The notes beneath the pieces are model-generated. The model ran no database searches. It was not told where the DNA came from and saw only the letters and a program-made list of their open reading frames with translations. Below are positions 44,645-53,387 of a stretch of 64,000 nt of DNA, piece by piece. Location of the stretch: positions 248,001 through 312,000 of the forward strand of contig JADIYP010000007.1 of the NCBI GenBank assembly GCA_016705235.1, given 5' to 3'. Source of the DNA: Candidatus Leptovillus affinis. GTDB taxonomy: Bacteria; Chloroflexota; Anaerolineae; Promineifilales; Promineifilaceae. Within the stretch, counting starts at the first letter, position 1; each line of letters begins with the position of its first letter. A program made the translations under genes and the position numbers.

Positions 44645-45499
44645 TTATAAACCACGGATACGATCGATCAGGCGAACAACAACCGAGCGTTTCACTGCCG
44701 GCGATTGTTGTTCGATCTCTTTACGTGTCTCCTGCTTGGCACTTGGCGATTTCCCCGGCACGGGTGGTATGGGCTGCGGTTTCGCCGGCCGAACTATTTC
44801 TACCAACCCGGCTTGCAGCATTCCATACACAATGCGTCGTATTTCAAAATCACTGAGATTATTCGCTCTGGCAATCTGATGGATCGAGTTTCGAGGATTG
44901 ACGAAGGAGACGACACGCCATTCTTCAACTGTCAGGTTGATGTTTCTTAGACGAGCATCTGGATGATCTGTAAATCGCAGCGAAATATCCAGGTCCGGTA
45001 GTTCTTCCTGCAAGATTTCCCATTCTTTCAGCCGTCGGCTGCCTTCCATGATGACGCTTTCCAGGTCAATGGGAATGGTAATGTGGCCTGGAGATGGCAA
45101 GGTGTTGGCGTCGAAACGGAACAAGCCTTCACCCCAGGTAAACAACCTGTAAACCGTGTCTAAAACACTCTGTCGTACGCTTTGGATGATGTCGCTTTGG
45201 GTGATGTGCCCACGCTGAATGAGCATGTGGCCGAGTTGTTTGTCGCTTGTCCCTTTGGCACGCAGTTGAATAATTCGCGCCTGCTCCTCAGACAACTTAC
45301 CCGCGTCATGTAATATTTGCGCCAGATGGTTTTCGGTATCTTGCCCCATGAAGGCGTAAATTAATTTCCCTTCACGAAAAGACAATTGGGCAGAATCGCC
45401 ATCGTGTTGAATGGTAAGAGTCCCTGTTTTTCGAGCCAGGTTTATTAGATTGAGCAACTGGGTTGTGGAAAAGTCGCGCAGGTTGCCTTTTAGGGCCAT
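44645..45499 (-). CDS. DUF4388 (PATAN-type) protein
   Basis: 284 residues. The N-terminal ~95 residues are a DUF4388 domain (LRDFSTTQLLNLINLARKTG, TLTIQHDGDSAQLSFREGKL, IYAFMGQDTENHLAQIL). A middle region (HMLIQRGHITQSDIIQSVRQ) resembles the Type II secretion/chemotaxis helix-turn modules that often follow it, and the C-terminal half is winged-helix-like (RANNLSDFEIRRIVYGMLQAGLV) with a basic end. DUF4388 proteins occur with small GTPases and two-component systems. First gene of the leftward block; the upstream spacer (45500-45906) has a palindromic repeat. Confidence 0.8.
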   Translation of the reverse strand: MALKGNLRDFSTTQLLNLINLARKTGTLTIQHDGDSAQLSFREGKLIYAFMGQDTENHLAQILHDAGKLSEEQARIIQLRAKGTSDKQLGHMLIQRGHITQSDIIQSVRQSVLDTVYRLFTWGEGLFRFDANTLPSPGHITIPIDLESVIMEGSRRLKEWEILQEELPDLDISLRFTDHPDARLRNINLTVEEWRVVSFVNPRNSIHQIARANNLSDFEIRRIVYGMLQAGLVEIVRPAKPQPIPPVPGKSPSAKQETRKEIEQQSPAVKRSVVVRLIDRIRGL

Positions 45500-45606
45500 A
45501 ACTGTCGTTCCTGCTAAAAAGATTTCATATTCAATGACGCCAAATAACGGCCGTCACCATTAAATTACAGTCACTTTTTTGTTTTTAATCGGATATGATT
45601 AGTAAC

Positions 45607-45685
45607 AGTTCAGGTTTCTCTGGCAAGACCCCAAGGGTTTGATGCCTAAATAATCCAAATTCGTAGGAGCAAACCCTTGGGGTCT
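45607..45685. repeat. ACCC(T/C)AAGGGTTT-family palindromic element
   Basis: AGACCCCAAGGGTTTG (45626-45641) and CAAACCCTTGGGGTCT (45670-45685), a perfect 16-bp inverted repeat around 28 nt. Its left flank ACAGTTCAGGTTTCTCTGGC is the reverse complement, with few changes, of the right flanks at 35.34 and 56.03 kb, so it is the same element in the opposite orientation. Confidence 0.85.
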
Positions 45686-45846
45686 GTCTGTAGTTACCAT
45701 GATTAAGCGATTATGACAATTTTACAAGTCGTTGCGCATTATACTAGGGGAAAAAATTCAAGTCAAACTTACTATTGTCATGGTGAACCGGTGATCCGGC
45801 TGAAGAATCCGGTTCCTTTTGTCCGCGGTCTGCTCTGATTTTGCTC

Positions 45847-45875
45847 TTGTTGGGGCCAATCTTCGTGTGTACAAT
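45847..45875 (+). promoter_or_regulatory. Probable promoter of tRNA-Leu
   Basis: TTGTTG, 17 bp, TACAAT, with TGTG before the -10. Predicted start about 25 nt upstream of the tRNA. The -35 is off consensus at two positions. Confidence 0.55.
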
Positions 45876-45906
45876 ACGCTTCGCCTTTGCTGCGCATTGG
45901 TTATCT

Positions 45907-45989
<83 letters not shown>

Positions 45990-45998
45990 CACTTTATT

Positions 45999-46023
45999 AG
46001 GCCCTTTGGGGCCTTTTTTATTT
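45999..46023 (+). terminator. Terminator after tRNA-Leu
   Basis: AGGCCC-TTTG-GGGCCT followed by a T-rich tract (TTTTTATTTT). It lies 10 nt after the tRNA and 19 nt before the tilS ATG. Confidence 0.8.
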
Positions 46024-46041
46024 TGACCACTTTCCTGGCCG

Positions 46042-47478
46042 ATGAATTTAGCGAAACATACTCAGGCATTTTTGGCGGAAACCTTGCGGCCTCTGGCACG
46101 GCCGTTTACAGACTGTCGTTTTGTGGTCGGCGTATCCGGCGGCGTTGATTCCCTAGTTTTGCTGCATGTCCTGGCGCAGAGCGTGCCACCGGATCAGTTG
46201 TTAGCAGCTCATCTTAATCATGGCTGGCGTGATACGGCCGTTCTCGATGCCCAATTTGTCGCCCAAACAGCCGCCGCCTGGGGTGTAGCCTGCGCAATCG
46301 AAACGGTTAACGTAGTCGCCCAGGCTCAGGAACGTGGTCAATCATTGGAAGAAGCCGGACGGCAGGCGCGGTATCGCTTTTTTGCCCGTCTGGCTCATGA
46401 AACAAACGCCACGGCCGTTCTCGTGGCCCATCACGCCGACGACCAGGCTGAAACCGTTTTGCTCAACCTGCTGCGCGGAACCGGCCTGGCCGGACTGAGC
46501 GGCATGAAACCCGCTTCGCCCATGCCGGAAGCGCCAGAAATTGTTTTGTTACGGCCGTTCCTCACCATCAGCCGCGCCGACATCGAAACTTACAGCCAGC
46601 AGCATGGCTTAACCCCCGTACACGACAGCACCAACGCCGATACCACTTTCCTGCGCAACCGCATTCGCCATCACCTGCTGCCCCAACTGGCCACCTACAA
46701 TCCCCAGTTTGCCACCCATCTGCGGCAGCTCGCCGAAATCGCCGCCACCGACGAGGCTTACCTCGATCAACTCGCGGCAGAAAACTGGCCGACACTCGTG
46801 CAAGAACAATCGGAAGGCGAGGTATTCTTGCACCGCGACCGTTGGCTGGCGCTGCCGCTGGCCTTACAGCGGCGCATGTTACGCCGCGCGGTGGCGGTTT
46901 TACGGCCGTCTCTAACAGACATCATTTTCCTCGCCATTGAACAAGCCCGGCTGGTAGCCGAACGGGGCCAGGTTGGCGCGCAAAGTTCTTTACCCGGCGA
47001 TTTGGTTTTACGGGTTGATTACGGCCGTTTGCACATCACCGCCACAAACTCCCGCCCAAACCCCGACAAGTGGCCGCAAGTTCCCGCCGGCGCACTCCTA
47101 CCGCTTAAAGTCCCCGGCACAACCCAATTAGCCAACAACTGGATCATCGAAACCAGCCTGCTGCCACAAATAGACCCGGCCCAGGCAGCAGAAAACCAGG
47201 ACCCATGGGTGGCTTATCTGGCAGCGGATGCAACCGGTTTGACTGTTCGGGGAAGATACCCTGGCGAACGCATGACGCCATTGGGCATGAACGGCCGTTC
47301 CGCCAGCCTCAAAGAAATCATGGTCAACCGTAAAATCAGCGCACCCTGGCGGCCAAATTGGCCTCTGGTCAGCAGCGCCGACCACACGCTCTGGCTGGTC
47401 GGTCACCAAATCGACGAACGCGCCAAAATCACCCCTGCCGCTCCCACGGCTCTGCGGCTGCTCTGCCGCAAAAGTTGA
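46042..47478 (+). CDS. tilS: tRNA(Ile)-lysidine synthase
   Basis: ATP-dependent enzyme that turns C34 of tRNA-Ile(CAU) into lysidine so that it reads AUA. 478 residues: PP-loop VGVSGGVDSLVLLH near residue 32, the LNHGWR and HHADDQAETVLLNLLRGTG motifs, HDSTNADTTFLRNRIRH, then a middle and a C-terminal TilS_C domain (GRYPGERMTPLGMNGRSASLKEIMVNRKIS). The gene lies between tRNA genes; a CAU tRNA is 207 bp downstream. The octamer ACGGCCGT occurs seven times inside it. Confidence 0.96.
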   Translation: MNLAKHTQAFLAETLRPLARPFTDCRFVVGVSGGVDSLVLLHVLAQSVPPDQLLAAHLNHGWRDTAVLDAQFVAQTAAAWGVACAIETVNVVAQAQERGQSLEEAGRQARYRFFARLAHETNATAVLVAHHADDQAETVLLNLLRGTGLAGLSGMKPASPMPEAPEIVLLRPFLTISRADIETYSQQHGLTPVHDSTNADTTFLRNRIRHHLLPQLATYNPQFATHLRQLAEIAATDEAYLDQLAAENWPTLVQEQSEGEVFLHRDRWLALPLALQRRMLRRAVAVLRPSLTDIIFLAIEQARLVAERGQVGAQSSLPGDLVLRVDYGRLHITATNSRPNPDKWPQVPAGALLPLKVPGTTQLANNWIIETSLLPQIDPAQAAENQDPWVAYLAADATGLTVRGRYPGERMTPLGMNGRSASLKEIMVNRKISAPWRPNWPLVSSADHTLWLVGHQIDERAKITPAAPTALRLLCRKS

Positions 47479-47520
47479 CGTTGTGCATTCGCCTCAGTAT
47501 ACTAGCATCCGTTAACAACT

Positions 47521-47594
47521 CGGGGCGTAGCTCAGCTTGGTAGAGCGCTCGGTTTGGGTCCGAGAGGTCGTCGGTTCGAATCCGGCCGCCCCGA
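47521..47594 (+). tRNA. tRNA-Pro (anticodon UGG)
   Basis: Acceptor CGGGGCG/CGCCCCG, anticodon stem CTCGG/CCGAG with TGG in loop TTTGGGT, T-arm GTCGG-TTCGAAT-CCGGC, discriminator A. No encoded CCA. Confidence 0.95.
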
Positions 47595-47600
47595 CTTTTT

Positions 47601-47671
47601 GCGGCAGTGGTGTAGTGGTAACACAACAGCCTTCCAAGCTGTTTTCACGGGTTCGAGTCCCGTCTGCCGCT
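47601..47671 (+). tRNA. tRNA-Gly (anticodon UCC)
   Basis: Acceptor GCGGCAG/CTGCCGC, anticodon loop CTTCCAA (TCC), T-arm CGGG-TTCGAGT-CCCG. Begins six nucleotides after tRNA-Pro, so the three tRNAs here probably form one transcript. Confidence 0.95.
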
Positions 47672-47684
47672 CTCATTCGGCTTA

Positions 47685-47756
47685 GGGCCTATAGCTCAAT
47701 GGCAGAGCAAGCGGCTCATAACCGCTGGGTTCTAGGTTCGAATCCTAGTGGGCCCA
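47685..47756 (+). tRNA. tRNA with anticodon CAU (Met, or Ile2 before lysidine modification)
   Basis: Acceptor GGGCCTA/TGGGCCC, anticodon stem AGCGG/CCGCT with loop CTCATAA, T-arm CTAGG-TTCGAAT-CCTAG. It is not the initiator, which would have an unpaired first acceptor base. By eye I cannot separate elongator Met from Ile(CAU); nearness to tilS favours neither strictly. Confidence 0.9.
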
Positions 47757-47766
47757 TAATTTCAAC

Positions 47767-47799
47767 GGCTTGTACGTAACCAACGTACAAGCCTTTTTT
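47767..47799 (+). terminator. Terminator after the tRNA cluster
   Basis: GGCTTGTACGT-AACCA-ACGTACAAGCC, a perfect 11-bp stem followed by TTTTTTG. It separates the tRNA cluster from the convergent DUF2723 gene. Confidence 0.92.
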
Positions 47800-47802
47800 G
47801 TG

Positions 47803-50703
47803 TTACGGCGCAGTTGTCTGACCCAATGGAATCCAGGGAAGCTGCAAATCGGTTGTAATCCGTTCATCCAGAATCGGCAGCGGCCGATTGGTGAAGGCAT
47901 CGTACAGGCGCACCGTCGCGCCAACCATCTGCCCGCTGGGCGTCGATGGGTTTACGGTGACAACATGAGGGTCATTGACCCGCGAACCGGCAATCCACTT
48001 CAACGTAGGAATCGCGCCCAGCGCCGGCACGCCATCGCTCAGATCCCACCACGCCCAATGGAGGCCATCTGCCTCATACCCAATCAGGCGCACGGATGTC
48101 ACCAAATCGCTGGTGATGGGCCGACCGGCGGCGAATGCCTGCCGCAGTGTCAGCGCCGCGCCGGGCGTGACGCCCTCAACCGGCATCATGCCGCCGGTCC
48201 AGACAATGCCCTGGCCTAACGGAATATAATGCGGGTCGCGGTCCTGCGCCGGAACCCATTCGGCCGTAACCATGCCCCAGGCTCCCAACAAATCAGGAAC
48301 CCCACCCTCGTTACTGGCATCGACCTCGGTCACGTACCCATCGCCGGTTCGCCAATGGAGGTAGCGGCGGCTTTGGTCTGGCAGCGTCCGGTCCGCATCG
48401 TAGCCGACGAGGGTGCGGGACAGGTCGCTTGCGGGGCGGAAGGTCCGGTTGTGGGTATAGGGCGGCTGCGGCATGGCAACCACGGGCAGGGTGGCAATGG
48501 GCACGCGCGCGGCGCCATCGGCCGTTAACAATGGTTCAGCCCCATACGCGCCAATCAGCACGGCAAAATCGCCCGGCAGCGCGCCGGGGCGCGGCGTGAG
48601 GCGAAATTGGGTTAGCGTCAGGCCGACGGTTTGCGGGGTGGCGGGCACGTCTTGTTGGGCGTAGACACGGCCGTCTACCCCCACCAGATGCGCAAACAGG
48701 GAAATCGGCGATTGGAGATCGGCGGTTGGCTGCCAGGCAAGGGTGAGGATGGCTTCCTGGCCAATGGCCACGGCCGTCTGGTTGAGGGCATAGCCGGTAA
48801 TCTGAACAACGCCGCCCAGGGTCAGGTCGAGAGGGGCAAAATCGTCTGGCAGGCTCAGGCGGGGTGCCTGGCGGAATAGAAAAGCGTCCCCGACCGGTTC
48901 CGGAACGGGCAAAGCCGCATAGGCGATTTCATCGAAGTGGGTAGCGATGACGGCACGGCCGTTACCCCATTCCGCCGCAATCCGCGCTGCCCAATCCGCG
49001 CCATAATCGGCCGTGCGCGGGTAGACAAACTCGACGGCGACATCGGGCCGACGGTTTTCCACGGCCTGCAAATACCACAGCGGCGTCGCCCAATGCCAAT
49101 CGGCCAGGATAATGCTGTCCGGCGGCGCGTTTAGCAGCAGCGGCTCCATCGCATCGCGGACGTAGGTGGACTGGTGCAGGGTCTGGTAACTGGGAAAATG
49201 GCGGATGGTTTGCCACACGGCCGTCATCAACAACGCCACGGCCGTTACATATGCCGCCGCTTTTACGCCCGGATAGGACACCCCATCCACCAGCCAACCA
49301 ATGGCGTACCCCAGGCAAATGGCCAGCGGCACATAGGCCGGCAGCATGTACTCAACCGTTTGCGGGGCACGGTAGGTGGCGGTGATGAATAAATGAAGGG
49401 CAAACGAGCCGCCAAGCAGCCAGGCCAGCGGGCGATTGCGCCAGATCAAAAACGCCAGTCCCAATCCCGCTCCCGCCAGCAGCCAGGGCGAGAATTGAAA
49501 GGTCAACACGTTGCCCATCACCCGCAGCCGCTCCCACAAAATCCCCGGCGCGGTGTAGGCGAAAAAGTCGCCGCTGAACCCGAGGCCCAGCACATGGTTG
49601 GCCAAGCCGGACAGCGTCGCCAGATCCGTCGTGGCTCCTGGCGCGCCGGAATAAGCGCGCAGCGGAAAATAAAGGAGAGGCAAAAATCCCAACAACCCGG
49701 CCAAGGTGGGCCGCAGCCACCGGCGCGGCGTACGCAAGAACGCCGGATCGACAATGGGAATAAAAGTCAGGCAAATCAGGCCGATAAAGGCCAACGACAC
49801 ATGGTGAGTGAGGCCAAAACCCAACGCCAGCGCCAACACAATCAACCAGCGGTCGGCGGATGGGGTATCTGGGGATTTCACGGCCGTCTGCCAGCGAATC
49901 AGCGCATAAAAAGCCAGGGCGGCAAACACGGCCGTCAGGCTGCGAATGTTGGCGGTGGTCGCCTGCGCCCAAAAGGTAGTGGCTGTGCCCAGGGCCAGCA
50001 CGGCCGTAAACGCCCCCCATCGACTTTTGCTCAGATGCGCCACGGCCAGCCACACCAGCAGCAGCGCCGCTGTGCTGGTAAAAGCTGAAAGCAAATTTAC
50101 GCGATAAGCAGGCGTTGCGCCCCAGGGCAAACGAGTCATCAGGTGCGCCAGCAACGTGTAGAGCGCAAATCCGGGTGGATGGGCCACGCCCAACGTGGCG
50201 GCGGCGAGCTGGAATTCGCCATTGTCGGCGGGCAGCAGATCAGGGGACAACGTGGCGATGTAGAGGGCCAGGAACCCAAACCCAACGACAGCCAGCACGG
50301 CCGTTTGCCACCCACGCTCCGAAAAAAAAGGATACGTGAACGGCCGGGCCATCACCCACACCAGAACCACAGCCGCCAGGGCGGTAGCCGCAGCCGGCCA
50401 GGAGAGAAATGGATACGCCACGTAGCCTAGCAACCCCAACAGCGGCCAGGTTTGGGCGAATGAATAGCGACGCAGCATCCAGGCAGAGAAGATAACCGCA
50501 ACGGCCGTAATCAACCCGGCGGCCATTATCCCGATGGGCAGGTGGAAATAAAAAGCCGCCAGCTCACTTAGCAGGCGACCACTGTAGAGTCCTGTCATGA
50601 TGCCGGGAGCGTACTTGACGGCAAGGCGCTTCATCTTCAACCACATGCGGCTGATTATAACGCGGTCGGGATGGCTGGGGTATGCATGAACCAGGCGACG
50701 CAT
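47803..50703 (-). CDS. DUF2723 multi-spanning glycosyltransferase-like membrane protein
   Basis: About 966 residues. N-terminal half has at least 12 hydrophobic helices with the DUF2723 loop ATLSPDLLPADNGEFQLAAATLGVAHPPG, in which the acidic residues correspond to the catalytic loop of GT-C and protein O-mannosyltransferase-like enzymes; GLTHHVSLAFIG follows. The C-terminal ~400 residues form extracytoplasmic beta-rich domains. It probably transfers a lipid-linked sugar to an acceptor outside the membrane; neither is known. Start uncertain: ATG 50703 and ATG 50646 are both possible and no clear ribosome site favours one. Contains about ten copies of ACGGCCGT. Confidence 0.85.
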   Translation of the reverse strand: MRRLVHAYPSHPDRVIISRMWLKMKRLAVKYAPGIMTGLYSGRLLSELAAFYFHLPIGIMAAGLITAVAVIFSAWMLRRYSFAQTWPLLGLLGYVAYPFLSWPAAATALAAVVLVWVMARPFTYPFFSERGWQTAVLAVVGFGFLALYIATLSPDLLPADNGEFQLAAATLGVAHPPGFALYTLLAHLMTRLPWGATPAYRVNLLSAFTSTAALLLVWLAVAHLSKSRWGAFTAVLALGTATTFWAQATTANIRSLTAVFAALAFYALIRWQTAVKSPDTPSADRWLIVLALALGFGLTHHVSLAFIGLICLTFIPIVDPAFLRTPRRWLRPTLAGLLGFLPLLYFPLRAYSGAPGATTDLATLSGLANHVLGLGFSGDFFAYTAPGILWERLRVMGNVLTFQFSPWLLAGAGLGLAFLIWRNRPLAWLLGGSFALHLFITATYRAPQTVEYMLPAYVPLAICLGYAIGWLVDGVSYPGVKAAAYVTAVALLMTAVWQTIRHFPSYQTLHQSTYVRDAMEPLLLNAPPDSIILADWHWATPLWYLQAVENRRPDVAVEFVYPRTADYGADWAARIAAEWGNGRAVIATHFDEIAYAALPVPEPVGDAFLFRQAPRLSLPDDFAPLDLTLGGVVQITGYALNQTAVAIGQEAILTLAWQPTADLQSPISLFAHLVGVDGRVYAQQDVPATPQTVGLTLTQFRLTPRPGALPGDFAVLIGAYGAEPLLTADGAARVPIATLPVVAMPQPPYTHNRTFRPASDLSRTLVGYDADRTLPDQSRRYLHWRTGDGYVTEVDASNEGGVPDLLGAWGMVTAEWVPAQDRDPHYIPLGQGIVWTGGMMPVEGVTPGAALTLRQAFAAGRPITSDLVTSVRLIGYEADGLHWAWWDLSDGVPALGAIPTLKWIAGSRVNDPHVVTVNPSTPSGQMVGATVRLYDAFTNRPLPILDERITTDLQLPWIPLGQTTAP

Positions 50704-50928
50704 GAAATGGCGGCCGCAATAAAATATATCCAATAAAACCGCCCGTTATTTATGCATTTTTTACATAAGCCCGCCCGTCTTTATTCGATTTTTTCATGCG
50801 ACCTGTACACTGTAACTAAGCTGACCGGGTGTCCCCACCCATAGAACTATTTGGCGATCAGGTGGCAAGGAAACGGCCGTTTCCGGCCCTCCACACCTAT
50901 CGCCCCATTTCAGAAGAGGAGAAATCGC

Positions 50929-52275
50929 ATGAAACGCACAATCATTTTGTCCCTGTTCTTGATTTTGGCCCTGGCTTTGGCCGCTTGCGGCGGTGGAACA
51001 ACCGCCGAGCCTGCCGCCCAACCTGCGGCTAACGACGCAGCCGCCCCCGCCGCCGATCAACCGGCAGACACAGAAGCCGCCGCCCCCGCCGCCACCACAG
51101 AAACCATGGTGATCGGCTTTACGGCTTCCCAAACCGGCAGCCAAAACGTCGCCTCCACCGGTCAGGTCAATGGCCTGAATTTGTGGAAAGACACCGTAAA
51201 CGCGGCCGGCGGCATCGAGCTGCCCAACGGCACAAAAGTGATGGTGGAATTTGTCTCTTACGACGATGAAAGCAACACCGACCGCGTCCAAGAGCTTTAT
51301 ACGCGTCTGGCAACGGAAGATAACGCCAACTTTCTCATCAGCCCTTACTCCAGCGGGCTGACGGCCGCCGCCGCCGTCATCGCCGAGCAGTACGGCAAAG
51401 TCATGATCACCACCGGCGCAGCTTCCGACGACACCTACAAACAAGGCCTGACGATGGTATACCAGGCATACACCCCGGCCTCCCGCTACCTCACCGGCGC
51501 GGTTGATTTGCTGGAACACGTGGACGCCAACGCCAAAAACATCGCCTTCGTCTACGAAAACAGCAAATTCTCCACCGACGTGGTGGAAGCCGCCCGGCAA
51601 TATGCCGAAGGCAAAGGCTACAACGTCGTCCTGGCCGAGGGTTACGACCCGGAGACCACCGATTTTGGCCCCTTCATCAATAAAATTCAGGACGCCAAAC
51701 CAGACGCCATTATGGGCGGCGGTCATTTCCAGGATGGCAGCACGTTTGCCCGCCAGTTGAACGAGAAGAACATCGGCGTCAGTTTCTTTGCGCTGCTGGT
51801 AGCGCCGCCGGAACCGGATTTTGCCGATTTGGGTGAGGCGGCCGTGGGCGTGGTTGGCCCCAGCCAATGGGAACTGCAAGCCGCCTTTACACCGGAATCG
51901 GCCACGGCCGCCGGTCTGGATTGGTACGGCTTGCTGGGCGAAGAGTTTGTGCAGGGATACGAAGCCAAATATGACGGAACGGAACCCTCGTATCACGCTG
52001 CTGGCGGCTATGCGGCCGGGTTAATTTTAGAGAAGGCCATCATAGACGCCGGTTCGACGGATCCCGACGCGGTGCGCCAGGCGCTGGAAGCGATGAATCT
52101 GCTGACTTTCTTCGGCCACATTCAATTTGACACGACGGCCGAAGCCCACGGCCTGCAAACCGGCCATTCCATGGTCTACATCCAATGGCAGAAAGACGCC
52201 AGCGGCAATCTGGTCAAGGAAGTTGTCTGGCCGCTGGAAGGGGCAACGGCCGAAACACTCTATCCGGCGCCTTAA
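50929..52275 (+). CDS. livK: Branched-chain amino-acid-type ABC transporter substrate-binding lipoprotein
   Basis: 449 residues. GAGGAG 8 nt upstream decides the ATG. Lipoprotein signal (LILALALAAC), an Ala/Pro-rich linker, then a type-I periplasmic-binding fold of the Leu/Ile/Val family (VIGFTASQTGSQNVASTGQVNGLNLW, FLISPYSSGLTAAAAVIAEQ, KNIAFVYENSKFS). It captures the substrate for the LivHMGF channel encoded next. Related proteins also bind urea, amides or aromatic acids, so the substrate is only a family guess. Followed by a hairpin at 52297-52338. Confidence 0.9.
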   Translation: MKRTIILSLFLILALALAACGGGTTAEPAAQPAANDAAAPAADQPADTEAAAPAATTETMVIGFTASQTGSQNVASTGQVNGLNLWKDTVNAAGGIELPNGTKVMVEFVSYDDESNTDRVQELYTRLATEDNANFLISPYSSGLTAAAAVIAEQYGKVMITTGAASDDTYKQGLTMVYQAYTPASRYLTGAVDLLEHVDANAKNIAFVYENSKFSTDVVEAARQYAEGKGYNVVLAEGYDPETTDFGPFINKIQDAKPDAIMGGGHFQDGSTFARQLNEKNIGVSFFALLVAPPEPDFADLGEAAVGVVGPSQWELQAAFTPESATAAGLDWYGLLGEEFVQGYEAKYDGTEPSYHAAGGYAAGLILEKAIIDAGSTDPDAVRQALEAMNLLTFFGHIQFDTTAEAHGLQTGHSMVYIQWQKDASGNLVKEVVWPLEGATAETLYPAP

Positions 52276-52296
52276 GTTGTTAGAAAGGTCCATCAC

Positions 52297-52338
52297 GGTA
52301 AGGCAGGGATGGGAGTTGTCTCCCCACCCTGCTTTACC
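52297..52338 (+). promoter_or_regulatory. Stem-loop between livK and livH
   Basis: GGTAAGGCAGGGATGGG and CCCCACCCTGCTTTACC form a long stem with one G-T pair around an 8-nt loop. Such stems after binding-protein genes usually protect or partly terminate the message so that binding protein exceeds permease. Confidence 0.65.
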
Positions 52339-52526
52339 CGGAATCTTGTTTTATCCCACGAGGCGATTGATTAGAGATTGGGCTTTTATTGTTGGGAGAT
52401 GGCAGGTCTACGAGAAACACATCGCTGCTGGCATGGTAGAAACGGCCGTTACCCACCTGCCCCTCCTTTAGCCCTCCACCACAAAAGCTCAATCTCTAAT
52501 CCCGCCACCTTCTCCTGGAGAACTTT

Positions 52527-53387
52527 ATGGACTTTCTATTGACCTCCATCCTCGACGGACTTTTATTAGGTTTTGTGTATGGCCTGGCGGCGATGGGTCT
52601 AACACTTATCTGGGGCGTTATGAATGTGATCAACCTGTCACACGGCCCCATCATTTCTCTGGGTATGTTTGGCGTCTACTTGTTGTTTTCCGGTCTGGGC
52701 ATCAATCCCTACGTTGCGCTTATCTTCGTCGCTATTTTTGGTCTGTTGTTAGGCATTGTCATCTACTTCGTGGCCGTGAACCGCGTGATTAATGCGCCGC
52801 ATCTGTCGACGCTGCTGGCCACGTTTTCGGTGGCGATGATCATTACGGGGTTGGGAACGGCCGTTTTCTCCGCCTCTCCGCGCAATGTAGACTACAGCCT
52901 GGGCAGCTTCACTCTCGGCAGCGCCACCATTCCCATCAACCGCATCGTCGCCGCCGCGCTCTCCATGCTCATCACCGCCGGACTCTACATTTACCTCCGC
53001 CGCACCCGTTCCGGTCGCTACATTCGCGCCGTCGCGAACAATCGCAACGCCGCCGAACTGATGGGCGTCCCTTCCGTGCGTATCCTGGCCCTCAGTTTTG
53101 GCATCGGCACCATGTTGGCCACCGTTGCCGGCGGCCTCATCGCCACATTGTTCCCCTTCACCATCCTGGCCGGCGGCACCTACGAGCTAAAAAGTTTCGT
53201 CATCGGCGTTTTGGGCGGCCTGGGTAACCCTGTCGGGGCGCTGCTGGGCGGCCTCATCCTTGGCGTACTCGAAGGCATTATTCCCACCTTCATGCCGGCC
53301 ACCTGGGTTCCAGTCATCGAGTTCATCCTTTTTGTTCTTATCCTGATGGTCCGGCCCCAGGGATTATTCGGAGCGAAAAAATCATGA
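52527..53387 (+). CDS. livH: Branched-chain amino-acid ABC permease LivH
   Basis: 286 residues, about eight membrane helices: LVYGLAAMGLTLIWGVMNVINLSHGPIISLG opens in LivH style, and the cytoplasmic coupling loop RSGRYIRAVANNRNAAELMGVPS is followed by LGNPVGALLGGLILGVLEGI. It forms the channel with LivM, whose ATG overlaps this gene's stop as ATGA. Confidence 0.95.
   Translation: MDFLLTSILDGLLLGFVYGLAAMGLTLIWGVMNVINLSHGPIISLGMFGVYLLFSGLGINPYVALIFVAIFGLLLGIVIYFVAVNRVINAPHLSTLLATFSVAMIITGLGTAVFSASPRNVDYSLGSFTLGSATIPINRIVAAALSMLITAGLYIYLRRTRSGRYIRAVANNRNAAELMGVPSVRILALSFGIGTMLATVAGGLIATLFPFTILAGGTYELKSFVIGVLGGLGNPVGALLGGLILGVLEGIIPTFMPATWVPVIEFILFVLILMVRPQGLFGAKKS

Larger units (their letters stand above)
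45500..45906. other. 407-bp spacer between the leftward block and tRNA-Leu
   Basis: Contains no gene. It holds the palindromic repeat at 45607-45685, an inverted repeat GAACCGG...CCGGTTC at about 45785-45813, and the tRNA-Leu promoter at 45847-45875. Confidence 0.6.

Noticed and set aside
50646..50733. TTG start at 50733 for the DUF2723 gene
   Set aside because: No ribosome site and an unlikely N-terminus; ATG 50703 or 50646 is better, though I could not decide between them.
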